Part shown: positions 1-8,197 of the stretch, one piece after another
Position numbering within the stretch: position 1 is the first letter of the stretch
Layout of the letters: every line of letters begins with the position of its first letter
Source of the DNA: a virus
Strand: one strand, 5' to 3'
Virus record (IMG/VR): IMGVR_UViG_3300025099_000150
Location: 1-23,403 of that record
DNA length: 23,403 bases
Made by a program: the position numbers and the translations under genes
Notes under the pieces: model-generated
Seen by the model: only the letters and a program-made list of their open reading frames with translations
Database searches by the model: none
Told to the model about the DNA's origin: nothing

Positions 1-104
1 GGGTCAAACAATGATAAATCAACTGTATTTTCAACCCAGTATGGTTTCCTTCTAGTAGAAGGATGTCCTGCTGTACCGCCAGTAACTTTACTATGAGTCG
101 CCAT
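1..104 (-). CDS. 5' end of an unidentified late gene (partial)
   Basis: An open frame starts with ATG at 102-104 and runs off the left edge, giving 34 residues that begin MATHSKVTGGTAGHPSTRRK. A very strong Shine-Dalgarno (AGGAGGG) lies 7 bases upstream, which fixes the start. The gene follows the major capsid gene by 17 bases in the same late operon. In podoviruses this slot usually holds a tail tubular or head-completion protein, but nothing in the 34 residues identifies it. The reading frame and start are well supported; the function is unknown. Confidence 0.75.
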   Translation of the reverse strand, partial: MATHSKVTGGTAGHPSTRRKPYWVENTVDLSLFD

Positions 105-121
105 TTGTATACCCTCCTATA

Positions 122-1027
122 TTATGTTAAGACAACTGCTGTTCTAGTGATAGCTTCTGGTCTTAAGACCTTACCACCATAAACATGCAATCCTCTAATT
201 ACGTCAGAAAAAGAATCGGGGTCTCTAACTACTTCAGTTTTCGCAATGTGCGAAGCTGTTGCACAAGCAGACATATGTCCACCTATACAAAAGAAAGCAT
301 TAGAAGTACCAGATATTGTTGCAATATCAGTTCCAGACCTATTTAACGCTGTTGTTTTATACAATTTCATACCAGAAACTGTAATGTCGGATACTTGACC
401 ATTAGTCAATGGAGATTGACCGCCTCCCATTACAGACATGTCCATAACTTTTGAAGCCGCCGCACCTAATCCTTCGTAAAAGATTGGAGGTGCTACAAAC
501 CATCTATTTTCTTCTGGTACAGATTGGTCGTCTAATAGACGAGCCGCTTCTGCAATAACACTGTGACACTTGTCACCAGTATCAGCAGTTATAGCTGTTC
601 CTGCATTAATTCCAGACGTAGTAGAAATAGTTTCTAAAATATCTCTATCATACTTTCTTTTAAGAGCGTATGCTCCAGAAGAAGTAGCTAGAGCTTCCCA
701 ATTAACATGAGATTGTCTTTCTTCAATGTCATCTACTTTAAATGCAAAATAGTTAGCTGTGTCCACGACTAAAGTGTCTTGGTCGTCAGCAAGATTTTGT
801 AAGTTAGTAGTTTGACCTTTTGTGTAAGAAGCAACAGAAATTGTTGGTTCTTTAATAATCTTTACGGTGTCGCCGTAATTCTCAATTTCACCCGCATAAT
901 CAGTGTTAGTGATACCCTCAACAACAGAGCTTCTACGGAAATATTTGAGAACTTTTTGCGAATATATCGCCGGTAGCCAATTACCCGAAGGTAAGTTGTC
1001 ATAACCTGCTGATGCACTTATCGCCAT
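122..1027 (-). CDS. Major capsid protein (HK97-fold type, inferred)
   Basis: This 301-residue protein is the likely shell subunit of the phage head. It sits directly downstream of a coiled-coil scaffold-like gene and after terminase and portal, the classic head-gene order. The N-terminus has no long disordered arm (MAISASAGYDNLPSGNW). It is followed by a segment rich in short beta-strand-like stretches (VKIIKEPTISVASY, around residues 54-67) and by FAFKVDDIEERQ (about 94-105), a phrase typical of marine podovirus coat proteins. Length suits a podovirus coat protein. ATG at 1027 follows AGGAGA at good spacing. High expression is expected, but no dedicated promoter was identified. Family assignment is from recognition of pattern plus context. 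Confidence 0.88.
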   Translation of the reverse strand: MAISASAGYDNLPSGNWLPAIYSQKVLKYFRRSSVVEGITNTDYAGEIENYGDTVKIIKEPTISVASYTKGQTTNLQNLADDQDTLVVDTANYFAFKVDDIEERQSHVNWEALATSSGAYALKRKYDRDILETISTTSGINAGTAITADTGDKCHSVIAEAARLLDDQSVPEENRWFVAPPIFYEGLGAAASKVMDMSVMGGGQSPLTNGQVSDITVSGMKLYKTTALNRSGTDIATISGTSNAFFCIGGHMSACATASHIAKTEVVRDPDSFSDVIRGLHVYGGKVLRPEAITRTAVVLT

Positions 1028-1053
1028 AATTATTCTCCTATAAGGTTAAGTTA

Positions 1054-1932
1054 TTAAGCTCGAGTATCAACACGCCCTTCTCTAAAAGCAATATCAATCT
1101 CTTTCTCGAACTTTTCATAAGCCCTTGAACTCATTTTTTGAATCTCGGACTGTTTCCAAATTTTCTTATTAGTGTCGCCAGAAACATTTACAGACTTGGC
1201 CTTTGTCTTTGTCACACTCTGAGCCGCACTAGTATTCGAACTTGGTTTGCTCTTACTTACTCCATTATCCGCTTTGTACAAATCAACAACACGAATTGCC
1301 CATTTAGAATCTTTATTGTTTTTAGTTACACCATCTGATATAGATGCAGGTTGAGTATTCAACCAACCTATAAATTCTTGTGAATCTTTTAATTCAATAA
1401 AGTCTGGGTGGGCATTAACCAATTCTCTATAAGCACTTTGTACAACTAAATCTTCTTCTCGTTTACGAAGAGATTTTACTTCTTCTTGTAAAGATTCTAC
1501 TTGTCTTGATGCTTGTTTTTGAGATATTGTTTCTACCACATCATATACGTCTGGATATTTTTCTTTAAAACTTTTTAATTCATCATCAGTTTTTGGCGGT
1601 GTATAGTTTGCCATAGCTTGATTTTTTTCAGCAAGTCTAAGTTTTGCTTCTAACTCTTCAGTTTTTTGCTTACTTTCGTTTTGCTTTCTGTCATAATGAG
1701 TTTTAAGGTCATCATATCTTTTTTTATAATCATGGTTTGGTTGAGTTTCATTATTAATAAAACCTGTTTCTTGAGGAGTAGCCTCTTGGGTGTCCTCAAC
1801 AGCTTGTCTAGGGTCTTCAACTTCTTTATCTAAATCCTTACGATAAGGGTTTTGATACATTGTTGGTTTACCTTCGTCAACCACATCTTGTTTATTTTGT
1901 ATTTCTGCTTCTTTAGCTTTTGCTTGAGCCAT
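1054..1932 (-). CDS. Head scaffolding protein
   Basis: This 292-residue, highly charged protein is predicted to act as the internal scaffold for procapsid assembly. It is dominated by Lys, Glu, Gln and Asp, with probable coiled coils at about residues 69-105 and 134-164. A compact segment with HPDF (about 175-178) and FIGWLNTQP (187-195) follows, and then a basic, Ser/Lys-rich C-terminus, the part that usually contacts the coat protein. It lies immediately upstream of the capsid gene (26-base gap), where scaffold genes are normally found. AGGAGG just before ATG at 1932 is a strong ribosome binding site. A 120-base gap (1933-2052) separates it from the preceding gene; I see no convincing promoter or terminator there. 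Low sequence complexity means the call rests mainly on composition and position. Confidence 0.8.
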   Translation of the reverse strand: MAQAKAKEAEIQNKQDVVDEGKPTMYQNPYRKDLDKEVEDPRQAVEDTQEATPQETGFINNETQPNHDYKKRYDDLKTHYDRKQNESKQKTEELEAKLRLAEKNQAMANYTPPKTDDELKSFKEKYPDVYDVVETISQKQASRQVESLQEEVKSLRKREEDLVVQSAYRELVNAHPDFIELKDSQEFIGWLNTQPASISDGVTKNNKDSKWAIRVVDLYKADNGVSKSKPSSNTSAAQSVTKTKAKSVNVSGDTNKKIWKQSEIQKMSSRAYEKFEKEIDIAFREGRVDTRA

Positions 1933-2052
1933 TATTTCCTCCTATGGGGTCACATATTGTGAGTAGCCATTTTTGGTTGTTGAGTACATTAGGGGTTATA
2001 CCGATTGTATAAGTAGCCTTGTACTAATCCTAAGTTTTACTTTAGGAAACTT

Positions 2053-4737
2053 TTATCTTCCCATCATTCCTTGTTGCTGTACAACTGGTGTTTGCTGTTG
2101 TATAGGCATCATATCTGGTTTGGGTTTAGGTACTATTTTATTAGTTTCATTAGGTTGTACATTTTGAGTTGTTACATTTTTTAAAAACATATCAGTTGCT
2201 GTTTTCATAGCTTCTGGAGTATAGTATTTAAGTGAATCAGTACCGGAATCAAATCTTGTAATACCCTCAATTAATGAGTAAACATCTTTTTGATTTGTTA
2301 AATCAAATGTATCTTTACCTAATTGCTGTTTAATATAGTTTATTGTGTTTTGAATTTCTTCGGGTTTATTTTCTGTAGAAGGTTTATATATATTAACCAT
2401 TTCAGCTATATCATTAGTTTCATACATTGATAATGTATAAGGTATTGCGGCTAGTCCTTCTTCTTTAGAATTAAATACCGCAAATCTTCCATTATCATAT
2501 GTTTCATTAGGAGTAACTCCAGAAGCAGTTGTATTAGCTTCTATATTACCCGGATTGTTATATATTTTACCACCATTTGCTAATTTAACAGGTTTCATAA
2601 ATCCTTCAAAACTCTGTGACCTATTAGTTAATTCTTTTTCATCATCTTGTGCTTCCGGTGACATAGGAGATAATAATTTACTACCTACAGAACTTTGCCC
2701 TGCAAAACTTTCTTGAGGTACAGCTATAGGTTGATTTTTATTTTCATCTAAACTTACTTGACCACCTACTGCCATCATACCTTGTTGAGGATTTGGTTGA
2801 ATTGGATTTTGAGCCTGTTGTTGTTCTTGTTCCATTTCTTCAACTCTTTTCTTTCCTCTATTATTTATTTTTTCTAATCTGTCATAACCAATTTGTTGAG
2901 CTATTATTTTAGGAATAATCATTTCTTTATTACTAACTAAAGCTTCAACCGTAGAATCTACATCCTCTGCCGCTTGACCAAAATCAAGTTTAACACCTTT
3001 ACGTTGTAATTCTGTTACAGCATTTTTTATCATTTTTTCTACGTCACCTCTTCCTGCCATTTCCATAGCCGGTGCGTTAATAACAAAATCACCTTCATCT
3101 AATTTTCTAGGTACATCATCTGCAATACCAGACATATCTTTATTAGGTTCATTAACCATTTCTAAATTTCCTGCGTCTTGCACAAAACCTTGTTGTTGAC
3201 CCATAGGATTTCCAACTGGGCCACCTGTTTGAAATGTAACTCTACCACCTAGTTTTCTACCTAAAAATGGATTCCCAACAAATGCCGGTGTATTACCACT
3301 AGAACTAGAGCCGCTACTACTAGAACTAGAACCACTGTCTCTTCTATCTTCTCCTCCTCCATAACTGCCACCACTATCTTGACTACTGTCTCTTTGAGAA
3401 AAATCTTGTTGGTTGTAATTATTATTACTTACATTTTGCTGTTGTTGTTGTTGAGCTCTTTCTTGTTCTCTAGATGTTTTTCTTTCTTCTCTAGATTTTA
3501 ACTCTTCTTCTTTAGCTCTTTTTTCTCTTTCTTCTTTTTTCCATTTAACAAATATTGTACCACTTTTAAATGCTGTTCCGGGGGCTATACCATCGGATAT
3601 ATCTACATATACACCTTTGCCTCCTATAGCCATTCCACTAAATTGACCAGTACCGGCAGGGCTATTATTATTTAAATCATTTTGAGACATATTAGCATAT
3701 GCTTGGTTTTTAGCGGCTACACCTTCTGCTGAACCAGAGTATTGGCCTTGATAAGCTGAATAACTTACTGCATTTTGTTCTGCTTGTAATTTAAATGCAT
3801 TTGCTTTTGCTGTTTGTTCATTTATAGCTTCGACATTTAAACCCATATCCCTAGCTTTTTGTCTTCCTTCTTGTGTACTTTGTAAGTAATCATATAAAGC
3901 TTTATTTGCTTCTGCTACCATAATAGCTGATGTAGGATTTTCTTGAAATATAGCACCAAACTGTTTTTGTGCTTGTTTAGCAAACCAACTTTCTGTATCC
4001 TTTATATATTTTGAATTACCCATGTATTTGTCTGGGTTATTTTTAACCCCTTTTATAAAAGCATTTTCTTTTAATGCTTTACCCACCATATACAATGCAC
4101 TTGTCATATTTAATGGAGGAGTTGTAGGTATTCTTTTTCTATATTCTTTTGTATTTCCTACTACTTGTTCTTCTCCAAATCCTGCAACAAAATCTTGTGT
4201 AGACGAAAAATTATAAGGGTCATAAGGCTCTTGACCTGCCATTACTGAATCCATAAAATAATCTGCATCTCCCGGCCCTTGTACTTTTAATCTATTTCTA
4301 TACTCAGCATAAGGTTCTCTAGTTGATGATTTATATGATTCAGTTTTTCCTGTCTGGTCAATTGCGTTAGTTATATTATTATATAATTCTACATCATTAG
4401 AAAAATTTCCATCTGATATAATTTCACCTGTTGATGCATCTGTTTTGTAACTTGGGTTAGTTGTATAACTGCTACTACCAATTAAAGGCGTTTCCTGTAA
4501 AGAACTATTAAAATCAATACCACTATAATTTGATACAGCTTTCATTAATTCTGCATCTGGTAAATCAACAGATAAAGGATTAACGTCAGTTTGACCTGCA
4601 ACTACACTAATCGAAGCACGCTCCGCAGGAATAAAACCCATAGGTTCTTCTAACATTTCTTGGTCTGACCCGTCTGGTAGAGGGTCTTTTATTCCAAGAG
4701 TTACAAATCCTGTTTTACTTAAATCTTCTGTTGCCAT
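2053..4737 (-). CDS. Large virion protein with C-terminal muralytic-like domain
   Basis: This 894-residue protein is probably an internal or ejected virion protein. A low-complexity Glu/Arg/Gln then Ser/Gly-rich stretch (about 400-500) separates two halves. The middle has the phrases DEGDFVINAPAMEMAG and IGYDRLEKINNRGKK, recurrent in marine podovirus virion proteins. The last 176 residues, from LANGGKIYNNPGNIE (residue 719), match the pattern of virion lysozyme-like or P5-type domains: NNPGNI, then RFAVF, SKEEGLAAI, YKPSTENKP and a YIKQQLG helix. I infer that this domain opens peptidoglycan during DNA entry; no catalytic residue is proven. Several internal GG-x-V/I motifs (LGGRVTF, VGGQVSL, NGGKIYN) recall the tails of other late proteins here. 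The start at 4737 follows AAGGGAGAT. Confidence 0.75.
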   Translation of the reverse strand: MATEDLSKTGFVTLGIKDPLPDGSDQEMLEEPMGFIPAERASISVVAGQTDVNPLSVDLPDAELMKAVSNYSGIDFNSSLQETPLIGSSSYTTNPSYKTDASTGEIISDGNFSNDVELYNNITNAIDQTGKTESYKSSTREPYAEYRNRLKVQGPGDADYFMDSVMAGQEPYDPYNFSSTQDFVAGFGEEQVVGNTKEYRKRIPTTPPLNMTSALYMVGKALKENAFIKGVKNNPDKYMGNSKYIKDTESWFAKQAQKQFGAIFQENPTSAIMVAEANKALYDYLQSTQEGRQKARDMGLNVEAINEQTAKANAFKLQAEQNAVSYSAYQGQYSGSAEGVAAKNQAYANMSQNDLNNNSPAGTGQFSGMAIGGKGVYVDISDGIAPGTAFKSGTIFVKWKKEEREKRAKEEELKSREERKTSREQERAQQQQQQNVSNNNYNQQDFSQRDSSQDSGGSYGGGEDRRDSGSSSSSSGSSSSGNTPAFVGNPFLGRKLGGRVTFQTGGPVGNPMGQQQGFVQDAGNLEMVNEPNKDMSGIADDVPRKLDEGDFVINAPAMEMAGRGDVEKMIKNAVTELQRKGVKLDFGQAAEDVDSTVEALVSNKEMIIPKIIAQQIGYDRLEKINNRGKKRVEEMEQEQQQAQNPIQPNPQQGMMAVGGQVSLDENKNQPIAVPQESFAGQSSVGSKLLSPMSPEAQDDEKELTNRSQSFEGFMKPVKLANGGKIYNNPGNIEANTTASGVTPNETYDNGRFAVFNSKEEGLAAIPYTLSMYETNDIAEMVNIYKPSTENKPEEIQNTINYIKQQLGKDTFDLTNQKDVYSLIEGITRFDSGTDSLKYYTPEAMKTATDMFLKNVTTQNVQPNETNKIVPKPKPDMMPIQQQTPVVQQQGMMGR

Positions 4738-4745
4738 ATCTCCCT

Positions 4746-4970
4746 TTACTTATTCTTTAATGTATTGTTTACGTCTTCTCTAAGACGTTCCATCGTTTCC
4801 AGTGAAATTACTTTCCCCTGATTGCGGAACATTTCCAACTCCGATGTTGCCGCCACCAGTGCCTTGTGGGTCATTCGGATTTGCTCCCGGAGGTACGCCT
4901 GTAGGGCTTCCCATACTTCCGGGTTGTTGACCACCTTGGCCATTTTCTGTGCTATTTTCTTGTCCAACAT
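4746..4970 (-). CDS. Small helical protein overprinted on the portal 3' end
   Basis: This 74-residue protein is predicted to be nearly all alpha-helical (PEVWEALQAYLREQIRM, then EMFRNQGK and LETMERLREDVNN). I recall similar small proteins encoded just after portal genes in marine podoviruses; their role is unknown, with head assembly the likeliest setting. ATG at 4970 is preceded by GAGAGGT at good spacing. It overlaps the portal frame by 191 bases (4780-4970) in a different frame on the same strand. In that overlap the portal encodes a Gly/Pro/Asn-rich low-complexity end, while this frame gives an ordered amphipathic protein. The overlap is visibly richer in G+C than its surroundings. Balanced protein-like composition argues it is real. 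Confidence 0.78.
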   Translation of the reverse strand: MLDKKIAQKMAKVVNNPEVWEALQAYLREQIRMTHKALVAATSELEMFRNQGKVISLETMERLREDVNNTLKNK

Positions 4971-6888
4971 TTAAACCTCTCAGCATTTCTGCAAATATTT
5001 GTGCATCATCCATATCATTTACCAGACTATCTGGGTCAATATCTTGTGCTATTGCTAGCTCCCTAATTAAATTTGGTATTTTTATAAACGGTGCTAACAT
5101 TGGATTAGCTACTGTTTGTAATAAAGTAGTTAGTCTTTGAGTTCTAACTTCTTTTTGCATGATACTTGAAACACCTTTTGGTTTTATTTCTAAATCTCCA
5201 ACAACGTCTGGATTATCCATGTCAAACTGCATATTCCATTGAAATAATGATTCACCTAATGGTTTAAGTAAAAAATCATCTATATTTTTCATTACTGTCT
5301 TAATAGATAAATTAGCCCCACCCATTAACATAGATAATCCTGCGGCTGTACGACCAGTTCCCGATACACCTGTCTGTCCATGCATAATAGATGGTATACC
5401 TGTTTCTTCATCTGCAAGTTGTCTTGCTTGCATATACATTTGTAAATTTTCTGGTGCTGTGTTAGGAAATTTTAATCCATTAATTGCAGTTCCTGTAACA
5501 CCACTTTGTCTTCTAAATATTTTGCCCGGAAATATATCCATATTTTGACCCGGTACTAATGATGCTTCATCAACATCAAAAACTAAGTTACCTGCTAAAG
5601 CTAAATTATCAATAGCCATTCTTACATGACCATTCATAAGTAATTGTGCATCTTCCATATTTTCTGGAACACCTATACCAAATAATTGATAAGGATTTAT
5701 TTCATATGGAAAAGCTTGATAAGGTAAACGAGCAGGTGTAAACGGATTTAATACAGTTCGTAAAACTTTGCCATTACATATCCAAGCATTTACTTGTATT
5801 TGGTCTAGTGCATCTGTTTTTTCTGGTAAATCTAAACCAATTAATGAAGCTGTATATAAATCAATTGTTCCCCAGTATTCTAATATTTCGAATCTATCTT
5901 GAGTTGTGCCTTCACCATAGTTTTGTTTATCATAGGTTTGAATAATATCTTCATAGTATTCAGTAGTGTAATTACCACCCATTTCTAAACATTCTATAAT
6001 TGCTTCAGAATCAAAATGAGGCATATTAATTAAATCACGCAATTGAGAACGAGTAAATTTATGTCTTTCAATTACATAATCACAATCATCTAATGAAGTT
6101 GCCGCAGGGTCTGGAAAAAAATCCCAACATGAGACACCTTCTATTTTTGGTACAAGTTTATCATAAGGCTCATATACTTTTTCACCTTCTTCTGTATTAG
6201 ACCATTTGTGAATTGTTTTATTATAACCTAGCGGGCCTTTTATAATTCCTGTTCCTAATAAAACAGATTCAAATATAGAATGACGTAATACGTTAATACC
6301 ATTATTTTGTAATAATTGGTCATGCATTAATCTTTCCATACGTCTTGCTGTTTCTTTTGCAGGACTTATTTGTGGGCCGCCATGCCTACTTTTTCCCTCT
6401 AGTAATGTCATTCCTTCGTACTCAGATGCTAAACCACCTAATCTATTTTTAGGTGTAGCTTCTGTCATTCCGGGCAATAACTCATTATCATCACCTTCAA
6501 ATCCGTAAGGTGATTTAAGTTGTTCTTCTCCCGGTGCAGGGGTATGCATTAAATTAGCAATACCTTCTGGTACAGGTGTCGATTCTACTGTTATAGGAAA
6601 ATTTTTATTAGCAAATAAAACATCAACAATTTGTCCATAAGCGGCTAAAGTTTTTGTTTTTGTTATTTTTATAAAAACTTTACTTTTTTCGCTATCTCTA
6701 AATTGTGTTCCGCTATCATACACACCACGATAGTTTTTATAGGCTCTAAGCCATCGTGATTCATGTGTTTGTCTAGAAGCTTTTGAATCATTATATTTTG
6801 ATTCAATATATCCTACTAATGAAGGTACTTCATCAGATGCTACAGTAGACGTAGCATCAGTTTTTTGATTTACGTCTTCTTGTGCCAT
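4780..6888 (-). CDS. Portal (head-tail connector) protein
   Basis: This 702-residue protein is predicted to form the ring at the head vertex through which DNA is packaged and ejected. Length and order (large terminase, portal, scaffold, capsid) fit podovirus portals. Recognisable portal-like stretches include SRWLRAYKNYRGVY near residue 45, the wing/stem part with CWDFFPDPAATSLDDCDYVI, and a C-terminal core with DEETGIPSIMHGQTGVSGTG followed by RTAAGLSMLMGGANLSIKTV. The final 63 residues (640-702) are a Gly/Pro/Asn/Gln-rich tail that coincides exactly with the overlapping small gene at 4746-4970. The start at 6888 has only A/T bases before it and no clear Shine-Dalgarno, so initiation may be A/U-rich or the start may differ slightly. 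Confidence 0.92.
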   Translation of the reverse strand: MAQEDVNQKTDATSTVASDEVPSLVGYIESKYNDSKASRQTHESRWLRAYKNYRGVYDSGTQFRDSEKSKVFIKITKTKTLAAYGQIVDVLFANKNFPITVESTPVPEGIANLMHTPAPGEEQLKSPYGFEGDDNELLPGMTEATPKNRLGGLASEYEGMTLLEGKSRHGGPQISPAKETARRMERLMHDQLLQNNGINVLRHSIFESVLLGTGIIKGPLGYNKTIHKWSNTEEGEKVYEPYDKLVPKIEGVSCWDFFPDPAATSLDDCDYVIERHKFTRSQLRDLINMPHFDSEAIIECLEMGGNYTTEYYEDIIQTYDKQNYGEGTTQDRFEILEYWGTIDLYTASLIGLDLPEKTDALDQIQVNAWICNGKVLRTVLNPFTPARLPYQAFPYEINPYQLFGIGVPENMEDAQLLMNGHVRMAIDNLALAGNLVFDVDEASLVPGQNMDIFPGKIFRRQSGVTGTAINGLKFPNTAPENLQMYMQARQLADEETGIPSIMHGQTGVSGTGRTAAGLSMLMGGANLSIKTVMKNIDDFLLKPLGESLFQWNMQFDMDNPDVVGDLEIKPKGVSSIMQKEVRTQRLTTLLQTVANPMLAPFIKIPNLIRELAIAQDIDPDSLVNDMDDAQIFAEMLRGLNVGQENSTENGQGGQQPGSMGSPTGVPPGANPNDPQGTGGGNIGVGNVPQSGESNFTGNDGTS

Positions 6889-6903
6889 TATATATATTTA
6901 TTT

Positions 6904-7116
6904 CTAGTATGCTTTTTGTTTATCTGCGTTTAAAACTGAACTGTCTAATGGTGCAGATTTAGCAGGAGATGAAGCTTCAATTAGCTTACTATCCTCTTTT
7001 ATTTCTGGTGTAAAGTCTGGTTTCATTCTAGTTAATGGAGCGTCTGCTCTATCAGCTTTAATTTTATCAGAACTCATTATATAATCTTTACCATAGTTAT
7101 AGTTATTATCTGGCAT
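6904..7116 (-). CDS. Small hydrophilic late protein
   Basis: This 70-residue protein begins MPDNNYNYGKDYIMSSDK and is hydrophilic and probably disordered, with many Asp, Lys, Ser and Ala and no membrane segment or cysteine. A strong GAGGAGG site upstream of ATG at 7116 supports it. It lies between the 355-residue gene (11-base gap) and portal (15-base gap) in the late operon, so it is probably a virion or assembly factor. I do not recognise a family. Confidence 0.7.
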   Translation of the reverse strand: MPDNNYNYGKDYIMSSDKIKADRADAPLTRMKPDFTPEIKEDSKLIEASSPAKSAPLDSSVLNADKQKAY

Positions 7117-7127
7117 AGTGCCTCCTC

Positions 7128-8195
7128 TTATTTAAATTTTGGTTTTCGTACTGAGTTGCCATAGACTTTACCTCCCATAGCGTAAGGTTTTCTTTTTGGT
7201 GGTACTCGACCACCTTTATTCATATAAGGCCCGGGTTTATTAAACGGGTCAAACATTCCTAAAGCTTCTTGCATAGGTGTTTTATTACCACCGCCGCCGG
7301 GAACAACGCCCATGCTTGCTCCAGTTTTTAATTTTTTAGTAAACTTATCAGTAAAACTTGCTTTAGATTTAGATGAACTTTCTGTTGGAGTTACATCTTT
7401 AGGTATTTTAGTAAAAACTTCGTTGTACTGAGTTTGTAAAAATGTGTTAAAAGCTTTTTGAAATTGCGGTGAATAAAATTGTTTTGCTTTATTTATGTCA
7501 CCTATTTGTGCAACTTGCGATTTTATATTAGCTTTACTAAAAAAAGATTTTATATTTTTTGCTTCGGAAGCACTTATTTTATTTTGTTGTACACCTTTAT
7601 CAATATCAGAATCTAAATAACCATGTTGAACAGAGTTTTGTGCAATGTCTTGAATTAACGCAAAACCTTTTAAATTAAAATTAATTTTATCTGGTCTTGT
7701 TGGTATTTTAGCTACTGTTGTTGATGTTGATGTTTCCATTATAGTAGTTGGTGCAACACCTGCAACTTTTTCAGCAGTTCTAATTAAACCTGCTAAAGTA
7801 TTTTTTGATACATCAGAAACATTAGCATTAATTTTTGATGTTGTTTGTACCTGTGATTTTATTTGTTGTTGTTTTAAAGCTTCATTCTTTTTAATTTCTG
7901 CTTTTACTTGTCTCTTAAATTCTTTTGCTTTTTCGTTTTTTACAATTCTATTTTGTGTTGTTACTTTTGTTGTATACTGTGATTTAATATTTGCTACATC
8001 ATTTTGTAACTGATAATATTGTTTTTGTGATAAAGAATCATTATTTAGTAATGCTTTAATTTGTGCATCATATGTATTAAGATGTTTTATTGCCGCTTTA
8101 CTTGTTAAGCTTCTTCTTAACGTAGGTTTATTAAACGTATCTACCGTTAATTTAAAGACTCTATTTTGTAACTCACCAAACTTTACTTCATCCAT
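7128..8195 (-). CDS. Basic late protein with GG/VRKP C-terminal tail
   Basis: This 355-residue, Lys/Gln/Ser-rich protein is of unknown function, encoded between large terminase (2-base gap) and portal. Residues about 60-130 are charged and helix-prone (KEFKRQVKAEIKKNEALKQQ). A Gly-rich loop follows near 300 (MGVVPGGGGNKTP). The C-terminus carries two GG-motifs, KGGRVPPKRK and MGGKVYGNSVRKPKFK. The VRKP ending is shared with three unrelated small proteins at 10216-11188. Position suggests a virion, internal or packaging-associated protein. It could be a podovirus core or ejection protein, but no domain is recognisable. Composition and codon bias match its neighbours. Confidence 0.72.
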   Translation of the reverse strand: MDEVKFGELQNRVFKLTVDTFNKPTLRRSLTSKAAIKHLNTYDAQIKALLNNDSLSQKQYYQLQNDVANIKSQYTTKVTTQNRIVKNEKAKEFKRQVKAEIKKNEALKQQQIKSQVQTTSKINANVSDVSKNTLAGLIRTAEKVAGVAPTTIMETSTSTTVAKIPTRPDKINFNLKGFALIQDIAQNSVQHGYLDSDIDKGVQQNKISASEAKNIKSFFSKANIKSQVAQIGDINKAKQFYSPQFQKAFNTFLQTQYNEVFTKIPKDVTPTESSSKSKASFTDKFTKKLKTGASMGVVPGGGGNKTPMQEALGMFDPFNKPGPYMNKGGRVPPKRKPYAMGGKVYGNSVRKPKFK

Positions 8196-8197
8196 AT

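Noticed and set aside
1933-2052. Dedicated promoter or terminator before the scaffold gene
   Set aside because: Only weak TATA-like text without a matching -35 box, and a five-base hairpin without a T-run.
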